Shown here one piece after another: positions 1-9,794 of a stretch of DNA of 64,000 nt; the first letter of the stretch is position 1, and every line of letters begins with the position of its first letter. Below the pieces are notes generated by a model, which was not told the origin of the DNA, searched no databases, and was given only the letters and a program-made list of their open reading frames with translations. A program made the position numbers and the translations under genes. Source of the stretch: Fagopyrum homotropicum. Lineage: Eukaryota; Streptophyta; Magnoliopsida; Caryophyllales; Polygonaceae. The stretch covers positions 31,759,001-31,823,000 of the forward strand of contig BSWB01000003.1 of the NCBI GenBank assembly GCA_033239125.1. Reading direction: 5' to 3'.

Positions 1-450
1 CCAAACTCAACAATGCTCAAATGATAGTCTTTTTCCATGAGACGGAAAGAGACGGTCCTATCTACGTGACTGTGCTCGAAGGACATCACAACCTCCCGAG
101 TGATCTCCTCATAGGCGTCTTCACGAATGTTCGTGAAGACAAGCAATCCGGCTCTATCCAAGAGCCATGTAAGATCATCAACTATGTTTAGAGGATGTAG
201 ATCCTCTAACAACAAATACCTAGGACCTATCACTGTCCTCTTCGTGATCCTCTCAAACGCAGCAAGGTGGTTCTCATGTATGGTTGGGATGCTAGGATGA
301 GGAGGTGAGGATGGAGGTGAAGGTGAAGATGGTAGTGAAGGAGATGAGGGTGGTGGTGCCCTAGAGGTGGAGGGATTGCCCTTTCTTTTCTTATTCTGCT
401 CTCCCTTCTTCTCCTTTATCCTTCCTGACACTCTCCTTACGAAATCCATT
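1..450 (-). CDS. Athila downstream ORF (ORF3), N-terminal part
   Basis: Partial frame of about 150 codons, open to the window edge. It begins at the ATG read from 450 on the minus strand. The N-terminus is rich in Arg and Lys (RRVSGRIKEKKG, NKKRKG), followed by a Pro/Ser-rich stretch, then a folded region with ITKRTVIGPRYL, LTWLLDRAGL, IREDAYEE and TVSFRLME. The same blocks in the same order are found in the complete 507-residue frame at 57735-59258. This fits the plant family known as ATHILA ORF-1, placed 3' of pol. Its function is unknown. It is often called env-like, but I see no signal peptide or membrane segment; the basic N-terminus looks more like a nuclear targeting signal. A TATA box lies upstream at 872-878. 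Confidence 0.8.
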
Positions 451-871
451 TTTCACCAAAAATTACGGTCTGTTCTTCAGGTTCCACGGCCGTGGTTTAC
501 CCAGAGACCGTGATTCGTCTCAGAATCTCGCGAATCTCAGCAAATTCACCAACAATCACCACAACAAGCAGTCCTAATCTAATTCCTTCCAGTCTTTGTC
601 AGTTCTTCCTAAAAATCTATAGCAAAAACGAACCAAATCCGCGAAAATCAAGAAGAAAGAATAAACCTCTTTTTCGGATTGAAAAACCCGAAATGCACGT
701 TTGTTGATGGATTTCCGCTCGGTTTGTCGCTTGGATCTTGTTCGTGGTTGGATTTGCTGCAGTTTAGGATGAAGAATCGTTGAAAACGAGGAATTGGAGG
801 AGGTCGTGGGGTTTCGGCGTTTAGGGCGTGGAAAGGGGTAAGTTTTTGGGTAATTTTGTGAAGAATGTGGC

Positions 872-878
872 TTATATA
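872..878 (-). promoter_or_regulatory. Predicted internal TATA box for ORF3
   Basis: TATATAA on the minus strand, about 420 bp before the ORF3 start. The exact palindrome CCACGGCCGTGG ends 42 bp upstream. Athila 2 has the same TATA sequence with the same 42-bp gap at 57283-57289, so the arrangement is conserved. That it acts as a promoter is inferred. Confidence 0.5.
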
Positions 879-1208
879 GTCGCAGGCAAAATTTTGAAAA
901 TCACGGTCTGTCGGGGTATTCCACGGCCGTGGAACTGTACGGACCCGTGGTTTTTGTGATTTTTCAAAGGCTTTTGCGAATTACGGCCACTGTAGCTATG
1001 ACGACCGTGATATAGACCGTGGAATCTTCTGTAAAGCTTCAAAGTCCAAATTTCGTCACTCTTCTTCGACATTATTCTCCCTTTTTCCTTTTCCATTGAT
1101 CCTACAACCAAAAACACGAACATACCGGAAGAAATCGAGGCAAAATAAAGCGAAAACGTCTATTCTAAGCTAAACTATGAATCGAAAACAAAAACGAAAA
1201 TGCAATAC

Positions 1209-1226
1209 CTTGGGTTGCCTCCCAAG
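1209..1226 (-). other. Conserved stem-loop after the pol stop
   Basis: CTTGGG-AGGCAA-CCCAAG: a perfect 6-bp stem with a 6-base loop, about 40 bp after the gag-pol stop. The same 18 bases occur after the dead pol of Athila 2 (57014-57031), although flanking sequence differs. Role unknown; a post-stop RNA structure is one possibility. Confidence 0.6.
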
Positions 1227-1267
1227 AAGCGCTTTGTTTAGGGTCCGTAGCTAGACCAATCTCGCAC

Positions 1268-4200
1268 TTATTCGAGTGCGGTAGGCGCAAACTCCTCAGC
1301 TTGGAGTTCCGGCGTATACTTCTTGAGTCGTTGGCCGTTCACCTTAAAACTTCCGCTAGCTTCACCCCATACTTCAACTGCACCATGGGGGAAAATACGC
1401 TTAATTAGAAAAGGTCCGGTCCAACGGGATTTAAGCTTACCTGGAAAGAGGCGAAGTCTTGAATTGAAGAGGAGAACTTGATCTCCTTCTTTGAAGTCCT
1501 TTGGAATGATGTGCTTATCATGCCAACGCTTTGCCCTTTCCTTGTAGATCTTAGCGTTTTCATAGGCGTTTAAGCGAAGTTCATCCAGCTTGTTGATGTC
1601 TAGGAGACGCTTCTCTCCCGCTTCCTTCATGCCGAAATTCAGCCACTTGATAGCCCAAAACGCTTTGTGCTCCAGCTCTACCAGCAAATGACAAGACTTC
1701 CCATACACAAGGTTGTATGGTGTGGTTCCTATGGGAGTCTTGTACGCAGTCCGGTACGCCCATAATGCATCATCTAGTTTCAAGGACCAATCCTTCCTAG
1801 TCCTTGAAACCGTCTTCTCTAGAATTCCTTTGATCTCCCTATTTGAGATCTCAACTTGTCCACTTGTTTGTGGATGGTAAGGGGTAGCGATCTTGTGAGT
1901 AACCCCATACTTAGCTAGAAGAGCTTCAAAGCGACGGGCTATGAAGTGAGAACCTCCATCACCAATGATCGTCCTTGGTGTTCCAAATCGCGGAAAGATG
2001 GTCTTGTTGAAGAACTTAACCACCACCATGGCATCATTTGTGGGAGAGGCAATTGCTTCCACCCATCTAGAAACGTAGTCTACCGCCAATAGTATGTATT
2101 GGTTTCCACAAGAGGATGGGAATGGTCCCATGAAATCGACTCCCCAAACGTCGAAAATCTCCACCTCTTGGATGTTGTTGAGGGGCATCTCGTTCCTTCT
2201 AGAAATATTGATTGTTCTTTGACAAGCATCGCAGCAAGAAACAAAGGATTGCACATCTCTAAATAAAGTAGACCAATAGAATCCAGATTGCAATACCTTT
2301 GCGCTAGTCTTGTTCGAACTAGCGTGTCCTCCACAGGGTAGTGAATGACAATGGCGGATGACACTTTGCATCTCTTCTTCCGGCACACATCGCCGAATGA
2401 TGCCATCCGGACCTCTCTTGAAGAGGAGAGGCTCGTTCCAATAGTATTCCCGGACGTCCTTAAAGAACTTCTTCCTTTGTGCGTAGGATAGTCCGGGCGG
2501 TGTCTCTTGACAAACTAAATAGTTAACAAAATCAGCAAACCATGGTTCGTTACCTTTGGAGATCACGTTGATGCACTCATCTATGATGTGTAGGTGTTCG
2601 TCCGGAAAGGAGTCATCAATGGGTATGTGGTCGTCCTCTAGATGTGTTAGACGACTCAAATGATCCGCGACAGAATTTTCTGAACCTTTCTTGTCGCGGA
2701 TCTCAAGATCGAATTCTTGTAGGAGAAGAATCCATCTAATTAGCCTTGGCTTCGCGTCTTTCTTCGCAAGGAGGTACCGGATCGCAGCATGATCCGTGTA
2801 GACAATCACCTTTGCACCTACAAGATAAGAGCGAAACTTGTCAATAGCATAGACAATGGCTAGAAATTCCTTCTCTGTAGTGGCGTAGTTGAGCTGAGCT
2901 TCGTCTAGCGTCTTGCTAACGTAGTATATGGCATGGGTTCGCCCTTCCTTTCGTTGCCCAAGAACAGCTCCAATAGCTACGTCACTAGCATTGCACATAA
3001 TCTCGAAGGGGAGAGTCCAATCCGGAGGTTGGATAATAGGTGCTGAAATTAGAGCTTGCCGAATGGTGTTAAACGCATCTAAACATTCCTGCGAAAACTC
3101 AAAAACCGCATCCTTCATCAATAGATTAGTGAGAGGTTTTGATATCTTAGAAAAATCCTTAATGAAACGTCTATAAAATCCAGCATGTCCTAGGAAACTT
3201 CTTATCCCTTTCACCGAAATTGGGGGAGGAAGTTTCTCTATGGTCTCTATCTTAGCCTTGTCTACCTCTATCCCTCTACTAGAGACTAAGTGACCCAATA
3301 CGATTCCTTCCTTAACCATGAATTGACACTTCTCCCAATTAAGAACTAGGTTAGTGTCTTCACAACGTTGTAAAACAAGAGAAAGGTTAGAAAGGCAATC
3401 GTTGAAAGAGGAACCGTATACGGAGAAGTCGTCCATGAAGACTTCCATGATTTCCTCTACGTACTCGGAGAAGATGGCCATCATGCACCGTTGAAAGGTG
3501 GCTGGGGCGTTGCAAAGCCCGAACGGCATTCTCCTATAGGCGAACGTACCCCACGGGCACGTGAATGTGGTCTTCTCCTGATCGTCCGGATGTATCGGGA
3601 TCTGAAAGAAACCACTATAACCGTCAAGGTAGCAAAAATGTGAATGTTGTGCTAACCTTTCAAGCATTTGATCGATGAATGGCAAGGGAAAGTGATCCTT
3701 CCGCGTTGCGTTGTTGAGCTTGCGGTAGTCTATGCACATTCGCCATCCAGTCACGGTTCGGGTAGGAATGAGTTCGTTGTTCTTGTTGGTGATGACTGTC
3801 ATTCCTCCCTTCTTCGGAACTACTTGAACTGGACTCACCCACTTGCTATCGGAGATAGGATAGATGATACCTGCATCAAGAAGTTTAAGAATCTCCTTCT
3901 TGACAACCTCCTTCATGGTCGGATTCAACCGCCTTTGAGGTTGTCTTGAAGTTCTAAAGTCCTCCTCCATTAGTATCTTATGCATACATAGGGAGGGTTT
4001 AATTCCTACTAAGTCCTCGATAGTGTAGCCTATGGCTTTTCTATGTTTCCTAAGGACAATCATGAGCTGTTCATGTTCATCTATGCTTAATTCGGAGCTA
4101 ACAATAACCGGGAAGGTAGAATTAGATCCAAGAAAAGCGTACCTTAGATGCGTAGGAAGTGGCTTAAGTTCCATCACTTTCGGAGCTTCCAATGATCCTT

Positions 4201-7138
4201 GAGGAGCATCCGACGTTTCCTTAGAAGTTTCTAAGGTTGTTGAGTGGTTTGGAGAAGAATCAAAAGAAGTTGAAGGAGTATGCCGATCACCCTCTTCCAC
4301 GGTCAGAATTACGGCCTCTCCATGTGTTCCACGGCCGTGTAATCCCCTGGAATGGAGGTCGATTTTGGTTGTGAAATCCACGGTCGTGGAATACAGGGTA
4401 TGACCGTGGATTCTTACATTCTCAGCCTCATCGTGGAGTTTCTCAAACTCCAGTTCATACATCTCTTCTTGTGCTTCTAAGGCTTCAATTTCCTCTTTGC
4501 ACTCTTCTTCTTCCCCTACATTGGTTAGACTCATAGTGATAACTTTTTGTAAAGGATCGTTAAAGAGAATCGCACTTACCTCCTCCCTAGACAAACCTTC
4601 TTCGTCTTGGATATCGTAAATATCCTCGTCAAAGATTGGTTCCTTCACTAGAGTGGAAAGAACGAACTCTACTTTCTCTTCTCCAATATCAAAAGCGAGT
4701 CTTCCATTCTTGCAATCGACCATGCAGCCGGAAGTTGCAAGAAACGGTCTTCCGAGTATGATCGGGACCGGACTATCTGCAGGAATGTCAAGCACGACAA
4801 AATCAATGGGAACAAAGAATTTACCTAGCTTGACCAGGACGTCTTCTACAATACCGACGGGGCGAGTGATGGATCGATCCGCCATGTATAACGTCATCTT
4901 TACCGGTTTAGGATCGCCTAAACCGATCTTCCTACATAATGCAAGTGGTATGATGCTCACACTTGCTCCTAAGTCACATAAAGCGTCATATGTGACATCT
5001 CCCACTCCAATGGGAATGCAAAATGACCCCGGATCCTTCAACTTTGGGGGCATTTTCTCCTTCATAGTTTTGATGAGATCCGAAGAATCCGAACTCATCT
5101 TGACCTCTCCGAAATCTTCTAGCTTCCTCTTGTTGGAGAGGAGCTCCTTCAAGAACTTGCCATAAGCCGGCATACCTACAATAGCATCAATGAAAGGTAT
5201 ATTAATATGCAGCTTGCTCATGAGTTCTATGAACTTACCAAATTGTTTGTCTAGGCGCGCTCGCGCTCTAGATTGAGGGAATGGTAGGGGAGGTTTGTAA
5301 GCTGGAGGAGGAACATAGACATCTTCCTTCTCCTTCCCCTTTCCTTTGTCCTTCTCTACGGGGACTTCAACGAACGTAGGCTGCGGATCGGTAGTAGTCA
5401 CTCCGCTCCTAGTTGTAATCGCCATTACCCTTCCCTTAGGGTTGTCCTCCGTCTTTCCTGGAAGTTTCCCTTGATTTCTAGGAACTTCCTCCGCGTGGTT
5501 GAACAATTTGTTTTCTAAAACCTTTTGAGCTTTGTCAACCTTAGAGACTTGATCATCAACCTTGATGAGGCGGTTCTCCAACCCTTGAAGCTTTCCCAAG
5601 ATCGTTTCCAACATGGGGTCGGGCTTCTCCTTTCCCGTATTGTTTCCTCCATTAGATGATTGCCCCTGGCTTTTCAAAGGAGTAGAGGAAGAGGAAGGTG
5701 GAGTTAGTGAATTAGAATTGGAAGGATAGGAGTTACCGGAATTTTGTTGATTGGAGCGCCAATTGTTGTTGTTTGAACCCCTATTGTTGTTCCAATTGTT
5801 GTTCCGGTTGTTGTTGTTTCCATTCCAATTGTTATTCCGGTTGTTGTTCCGGTTTTTGTTGTTGCGGTTGGTGTTATCACCGCCATTGTTGTTGCCCAAA
5901 TAGCCAACATCCTTCTCTTGTTGCTTTGGGAAGTTGGTCTTGATAGTCTCCTTCAACTCTTTGATCTCATTGTTGAGGGAGAAAATTTGATTTTGAGCTT
6001 CATGTGTGAGCTTCGCTCCTTGCTCCACACGATTTCCCTCCGCTTTCCGGTGGGAATACTTCTCTATGACTCTTGCTTGCTTCTCGATGAAGTCCCAAGC
6101 GTCATCTTCTCTCATGTCCATGAATGTTCCACATGAGAGGGATTGGAGGTTGAATTGCGTTCCCGCATCCAGCCCCTTGTAGTAAATCTCCAGCAAGGCA
6201 AGCTTGGATATGCCATGATGAGGGCAATCCAAGAGCAAATCTTGAAACCTTTCCCAAGATTGAAACAAACTTTCGTTAGGTCTCATGGAAAAAGCATTAA
6301 TCTTACCTCTAAGTTCCGCCGTTTTGGAGGGCGGAAAGAATTTAGTGAGAAACTCCGCGGAAAGGTCTTCCCACGTGTCTAGTTTCCCATTAGGAAGAGC
6401 TTGGTACCAAGATAACGCTTTCCCTTTCAAAGAGAAAAAGAAAGGTTTGAGCTTATAGTTGTTGGTAGTAGCGTTCTTCGGTCTCATCGTCTCCGTCATA
6501 CACTCAAAGTTTTGCAAGTGTTGGTGTGGAGATTCAGCGCTTGTACCGCCAAATTGGCTTTGGCGAACAAGAGTGATAACTTGAGGGTTAAAGCTAAACC
6601 CTTGCACATCTTCAGCATCAAATTTCACACCCAAGCGGCGTGGTTGTTGTGTTGGATCCATCCGCTGGCCAAGAGTTCTTGGCTCATTATCCACACGTTC
6701 GACTCTCGCATTCCTAGGTGGAATGCGGCGATTAGCAGCTCCTTGTGGATGGAAAGGATTCATATTGATCGTGGGATCAATCTCTTCTAACGGTGACATG
6801 GAAGAGTCACTATCATCGGCGGATGAATGACTTTTCCTTCTAGACCTTGATCTCCTTCTTGAGGATTTCTTGCTTCCCTTATTCTTAAGGTCGCTCATCT
6901 CTATCCTCATTTGGAAGATCATGTCTTGTAGACCGTTAACTTGAGATTGATGACGATCCATCTCATCCTGGCGGAGAGTCTCATTCCATCGGAGTTGGGC
7001 TTCTTTCTCCGCCAACTCCGTTTGAAGATCACGTTCGTGTTCTTCAGCCATCTTCTTTTCCTTGCGCTTTTGCCTCAAGGTTTTCTCTAGCTCTTGATCG
7101 AGAGGTAAGAGATCTTCGGTGTTCCTAGACCTGCGCAT
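1268..7138 (-). CDS. Athila gag-pol polyprotein, open frame
   Basis: One 1956-codon frame, start ATG at 7138. Order of domains: an N-terminal charged coiled-coil region; capsid-like gag around residue 230 (FFFSLKGKALSWYQALPNGK); an Asn-rich tract near 405-465 with no zinc knuckle seen; aspartic protease near 722 (DLGAS rather than DTGAS, later ILGRPFL); a palindrome-derived linker near 906-950 (LHGRGTHGEA); reverse transcriptase with FMDDF near 1235; RNase H from about 1380; integrase with CDACQ near 1637 and DDE residues in VDFMGP (about 1668), GDGGSHF (about 1726) and GQVE (about 1763). It makes and integrates the element's cDNA. Oddity: the first RNase H acidic residue, codon 1383 (2990-2992), is Asn in CNASD; Athila 2 has CDASD. 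The protein may therefore be catalytically dead although open. Confidence 0.95.
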   Translation of the reverse strand: MRRSRNTEDLLPLDQELEKTLRQKRKEKKMAEEHERDLQTELAEKEAQLRWNETLRQDEMDRHQSQVNGLQDMIFQMRIEMSDLKNKGSKKSSRRRSRSRRKSHSSADDSDSSMSPLEEIDPTINMNPFHPQGAANRRIPPRNARVERVDNEPRTLGQRMDPTQQPRRLGVKFDAEDVQGFSFNPQVITLVRQSQFGGTSAESPHQHLQNFECMTETMRPKNATTNNYKLKPFFFSLKGKALSWYQALPNGKLDTWEDLSAEFLTKFFPPSKTAELRGKINAFSMRPNESLFQSWERFQDLLLDCPHHGISKLALLEIYYKGLDAGTQFNLQSLSCGTFMDMREDDAWDFIEKQARVIEKYSHRKAEGNRVEQGAKLTHEAQNQIFSLNNEIKELKETIKTNFPKQQEKDVGYLGNNNGGDNTNRNNKNRNNNRNNNWNGNNNNRNNNWNNNRGSNNNNWRSNQQNSGNSYPSNSNSLTPPSSSSTPLKSQGQSSNGGNNTGKEKPDPMLETILGKLQGLENRLIKVDDQVSKVDKAQKVLENKLFNHAEEVPRNQGKLPGKTEDNPKGRVMAITTRSGVTTTDPQPTFVEVPVEKDKGKGKEKEDVYVPPPAYKPPLPFPQSRARARLDKQFGKFIELMSKLHINIPFIDAIVGMPAYGKFLKELLSNKRKLEDFGEVKMSSDSSDLIKTMKEKMPPKLKDPGSFCIPIGVGDVTYDALCDLGASVSIIPLALCRKIGLGDPKPVKMTLYMADRSITRPVGIVEDVLVKLGKFFVPIDFVVLDIPADSPVPIILGRPFLATSGCMVDCKNGRLAFDIGEEKVEFVLSTLVKEPIFDEDIYDIQDEEGLSREEVSAILFNDPLQKVITMSLTNVGEEEECKEEIEALEAQEEMYELEFEKLHDEAENVRIHGHTLYSTTVDFTTKIDLHSRGLHGRGTHGEAVILTVEEGDRHTPSTSFDSSPNHSTTLETSKETSDAPQGSLEAPKVMELKPLPTHLRYAFLGSNSTFPVIVSSELSIDEHEQLMIVLRKHRKAIGYTIEDLVGIKPSLCMHKILMEEDFRTSRQPQRRLNPTMKEVVKKEILKLLDAGIIYPISDSKWVSPVQVVPKKGGMTVITNKNNELIPTRTVTGWRMCIDYRKLNNATRKDHFPLPFIDQMLERLAQHSHFCYLDGYSGFFQIPIHPDDQEKTTFTCPWGTFAYRRMPFGLCNAPATFQRCMMAIFSEYVEEIMEVFMDDFSVYGSSFNDCLSNLSLVLQRCEDTNLVLNWEKCQFMVKEGIVLGHLVSSRGIEVDKAKIETIEKLPPPISVKGIRSFLGHAGFYRRFIKDFSKISKPLTNLLMKDAVFEFSQECLDAFNTIRQALISAPIIQPPDWTLPFEIMCNASDVAIGAVLGQRKEGRTHAIYYVSKTLDEAQLNYATTEKEFLAIVYAIDKFRSYLVGAKVIVYTDHAAIRYLLAKKDAKPRLIRWILLLQEFDLEIRDKKGSENSVADHLSRLTHLEDDHIPIDDSFPDEHLHIIDECINVISKGNEPWFADFVNYLVCQETPPGLSYAQRKKFFKDVREYYWNEPLLFKRGPDGIIRRCVPEEEMQSVIRHCHSLPCGGHASSNKTSAKVLQSGFYWSTLFRDVQSFVSCCDACQRTINISRRNEMPLNNIQEVEIFDVWGVDFMGPFPSSCGNQYILLAVDYVSRWVEAIASPTNDAMVVVKFFNKTIFPRFGTPRTIIGDGGSHFIARRFEALLAKYGVTHKIATPYHPQTSGQVEISNREIKGILEKTVSRTRKDWSLKLDDALWAYRTAYKTPIGTTPYNLVYGKSCHLLVELEHKAFWAIKWLNFGMKEAGEKRLLDINKLDELRLNAYENAKIYKERAKRWHDKHIIPKDFKEGDQVLLFNSRLRLFPGKLKSRWTGPFLIKRIFPHGAVEVWGEASGSFKVNGQRLKKYTPELQAEEFAPTALE

Positions 7139-7217
7139 GCACTCAAAGCAATATCAAACAACGAGAGCAAGCTCCCAAGCCTTGACAACCGGCAACCGGA
7201 TTCGGCCGAAACCAAAT

Positions 7218-7234
7218 CCCCGGCAACGGCGCCA
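7218..7234 (-). other. Primer-binding site, tRNA-Asp
   Basis: The minus strand reads TGGCGCCGTTGCCGGGG, a 17-base match to the complement of the 3' end of plant tRNA-Asp(GTC) including CCA. It lies 6 bases inside the LTR end, as expected for Athila-type elements. Priming by tRNA-Asp is established knowledge for the family. Confidence 0.9.
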
Positions 7235-7829
7235 AAAACTTGTTCGCCCCTAAAGGTGTGTGCAAATAAGTTTTAAATTTATAAAACTAGAATCAAGCAG
7301 CGAACCCGCAGTGTACGGATCGACGTAGCTAAGCAAGAATTCCAGAGTATCGAACACAGGGATTTGGGTGGGAACGAACTCGATTGCAGGTTATCAAGCA
7401 GGTAAATATGGGAGTTTTGCAAATATTGGGAAAACAACAATCCAAAAGATCCAGGTATCTAGCTGTGGCAATCGATTCAATATATACTTAACGATGTAAA
7501 GACAGAGTTGAGATATGCAAAGGTATACTAATGTAAGGTAATCGTACGGTGAAATTCCAAAAACCTTATATAACTCACCTACAAGGCACTCTCTATACAG
7601 GTTGTTGAGGCTCAATATAGAAAGATTCTAAAGATGAGAATTAATGTCAAATACCCAAACTTATAACCCAAGGATCAAGACTAACTTAACCGATTGAGGT
7701 TGTGACACTCACAATCGAGGTAGAGGTTGTTGAGGCTTCACTACCACCTAGAAAAGACAAGTCTAAACTAAGTTAAAGCAAATCTTTAACTTTGGATTAA
7801 AGTAAAAGCAAGTTCGTGGACTTAAGGGA

Positions 7830-7887
7830 AATCACGGTTAGTTCTTGAGGTTCCACGGCCGTGGACTCAAGAACAGGCCGTAATTTA
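7830..7887. repeat. Extended imperfect palindrome in U5, centred on the family word
   Basis: Centre CCACGGCCGTGG at 7853-7864. The flanks extend the inverted repeat (GTTCTTGAG on the left, CTCAAGAAC on the right, then ACGG and CCGT). The equivalent site in Athila 2 is 50378-50430 and in its 3' LTR about 61337-61390. Confidence 0.85.
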
Positions 7888-8532
7888 GGGTTGTCGGCGA
7901 TTCTCTCTAACTCTCAGGGTCTAATCTGTTTGCGATCGATCTATCATCATCTAAGCCACAACTATCAACCCTTCACCTTAGAATTGTTAAGGGTTTTTAG
8001 CCAATAACAGTCATGTTGATATCAATTCAAGAGTTTAAAAGATAAAAAGATGAAAACTTTCAAGAACTTTCAATAATCTTCAAATCAATCTCCAAGTCAC
8101 AAAGAGAACAAGTAATGTCAAAAGATTCAAAGTAAAACAAACAATCACAACCTTAGGAAAGAAGGGAAAACGGGATGTCAATCCGTTTTCCAAATCAAAC
8201 CTAAACAAGAAGAGAGATCTTCTTGCAAAATCTTCCGAAAACTTCGATCTTCCGCCAATCCGGAGATCTCAACAGCAATCTCCACCAAAAATGCGAGATT
8301 AGGGCAATTCCCAAACACGAACTTCAATCTCCAACGAAAAGTCCAAACTCAACGATCCTAAGCGGTGAGGAGCGATGTGTGAAAGCAAGCCTCTAAGCGA
8401 TGATGAACGGGGGTAAGCGGGGATCTAAGCGGGGATCTAAGAATGAGCGAGAATAAACGGGGGTAAGCGGGGATGAGCGGGGATCTAAGCGGTGATCTAA
8501 GCGAGCATGACGGATTCTTGCTTCGTCCGTCT

Positions 8533-8539
8533 TTTTATA
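8533..8539 (-). promoter_or_regulatory. Predicted LTR TATA box, Athila 1
   Basis: The minus strand reads CTATAAAAAG. The nearest palindromic word (hairpin 8619-8645) is 79 bp upstream and two more (8687-8696, 8736-8745) lie beyond. Placement within the LTR fits a U3 core promoter; activity is inferred. Confidence 0.6.
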
Positions 8540-8618
8540 GTGCAGGGCAAAATGTCGGCCCGGCCCAATCTTTAAAAGATCGTGGCTTCAAAGTATGGCG
8601 AAAAGATTCGCCAAGATC

Positions 8619-8645
8619 ACGGTCGTGGAAGTGTTCCACGACCGT
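8619..8645. repeat. Perfect inverted repeat upstream of the LTR TATA
   Basis: ACGGTCGTGGAA, three bases, TTCCACGACCGT: 12-bp perfect arms. Each arm is itself a variant of the family word. Confidence 0.85.
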
Positions 8646-9086
8646 AATTTAGAGCGTGGAAACAAATACGGTTTGCAGCATATGTTCCACGGCCGTAATA
8701 TCCTCTGGAATGAACATCAATTTCTGACTCTAAATCCACGGCCGTAATTCTGAACGTGGTTTGGATTCCGGCCGTATTTTAGGGCGTAATTTAGGGCAAG
8801 AACGTGATTCTTCCCTAAACTCGTGCATTCCTCAAGCTAAAACTTCAATTTGCTTCCAAAGAGTGTCCTCAATCTATGGACATATCAACTCAACTCTCCT
8901 TTGCTCGATTCCGTTCGGAAATAGCTCCAAATCACCTATAATCAACATAGAACTAGTGTAGACATCCATATCGACAATATAGGTAATACTAGCTCACATA
9001 TGCACAAAGTTCAATCAAAGACTATCAATATGAATCAAATACGTTTAGAAAACGTGCCTAAAATATCACAATATTTCATGCTAACA

Positions 9087-9794
9087 GCAACACACAAGTC
9101 CCTACATGAAGGGGACAATCACATATCTCGCGGGTACCTCAGACCCCTAATTGGTATCCCTATCAAGGAAGGTCTACCCTCTATTGTATCTAAAATCAAT
9201 CTATACATGCATCAAAAGCAAAGAGTGCATAGCACCTATATCAAACAATACGCCACTAGGTAAACCATTAACGAGAATGGTACCTGTAACATCTAATGCC
9301 AATAGCTCCATTGTATATCATCACTCAAACCTCAGACCTATGCTCCTCAGGTATCACTGAGGTCATCACCATAGCTTCCACTTCTACTCTTTCTGCACCG
9401 GAAAGAGGAAGGTCTTGCTGAGAAGAAACACTACCTTGCTGACAAAAAGGGGTCAAATGGCCTAATTAACCACATGTAAAGCACGCTATCGGTGCCAAGG
9501 AACACTCAAGGCGCAAATGATCTGGATCGCCACAGTTGAGACACAGACGTCCCATCTTTGCTATTGATACGGGTGACTCCTCTGCACTTCTCAACTCAAA
9601 GGCTCTACCCTAAGCTCCTCTGGTGTCAGTGGTACTTCCACCACGACCTCTACCTCTACTCGACCCGGGAACATATCCCTGAGTAGAAGGACAATCTAAA
9701 GCTCTCTGTTGTCCATATGTTTGCTGCTGACGTATCCTCTAAACCCCCTGTCATCAGATTTCATCAAACAAACAACCCATAATAACTAGAATAA
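9087..9794 (-). pseudogene. Tekay gag C-terminus and start of protease, decayed
   Basis: Read on the minus strand: an Arg/Gly-rich stretch, then two CCHC knuckles, CLNCGDPDHLRLEC and CFTCG-stop-LGHLTPFC (about 9437-9545), with a stop inside the second, then at about 9194-9290 a protease start VTGTILVNGLPSGVLFDIGA, where DIGA replaces the usual DTGA. The sequence is cut at 9086/9087 by the Athila 1 insertion. Knuckles followed by the VTGTI block identify the Tekay/Del type. It is not functional. Confidence 0.8.

Larger units (their letters stand above)
451..1267 (-). other. Non-coding spacer between pol and ORF3 of Athila 1
   Basis: This 0.8-kb stretch separates the pol stop from the ORF3 start. 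It holds the conserved hairpin at 1209-1226, a cluster of ACGG/CCGT words at about 903-1025 with an exact CCACGGCCGTGG at 921-932, a minus-strand TATA box at 872-878, and another CCACGGCCGTGG at 484-495 just before the ORF3 start. The small frame across 872-1123 encodes only the translated palindromes and is not believable as a gene. Confidence 0.75.
1..9086 (-). mobile_element. Athila-type Ty3/gypsy element 1 (3' part off window)
   Basis: The element is read on the minus strand from the 5' LTR (7241-9086) through a tRNA-Asp primer site, one gag-pol frame, a non-coding gap and a downstream ORF that runs off the left edge. The 3' LTR is not in the window. The LTR outer end is followed by GCAAC, the expected right-hand target duplication, and then by Tekay-like gag-protease sequence, so this element inserted into an older Tekay-like element. 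The unbroken 1956-codon frame makes it the youngest-looking retrotransposon here. Confidence 0.93.
7241..9086 (-). repeat. 5' LTR of Athila 1 (1846 bp)
   Basis: On the minus strand the LTR starts TGTTAGCATG at 9086 and ends GGCGAACA at 7241. The start aligns with TGATAGCATG of Athila 2 and the end with its GAGGCGAACA. It contains a TATA box (8533-8539), ACGG/CCGT words at 8619-8760 upstream of it, and an extended palindrome in U5 (7830-7887). Confidence 0.92.

Noticed and set aside
872..1123. 83-codon minus-strand frame with HGRG peptides
   Set aside because: It is the translation of palindromic non-coding repeats between pol and ORF3, with no independent coding evidence.
7218..7234. Sequence identical to a tRNA-Asp 3' end, which could suggest a tRNA gene
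   Set aside because: Only the 17 bases of the primer site match; no acceptor partner, D or anticodon arms follow.
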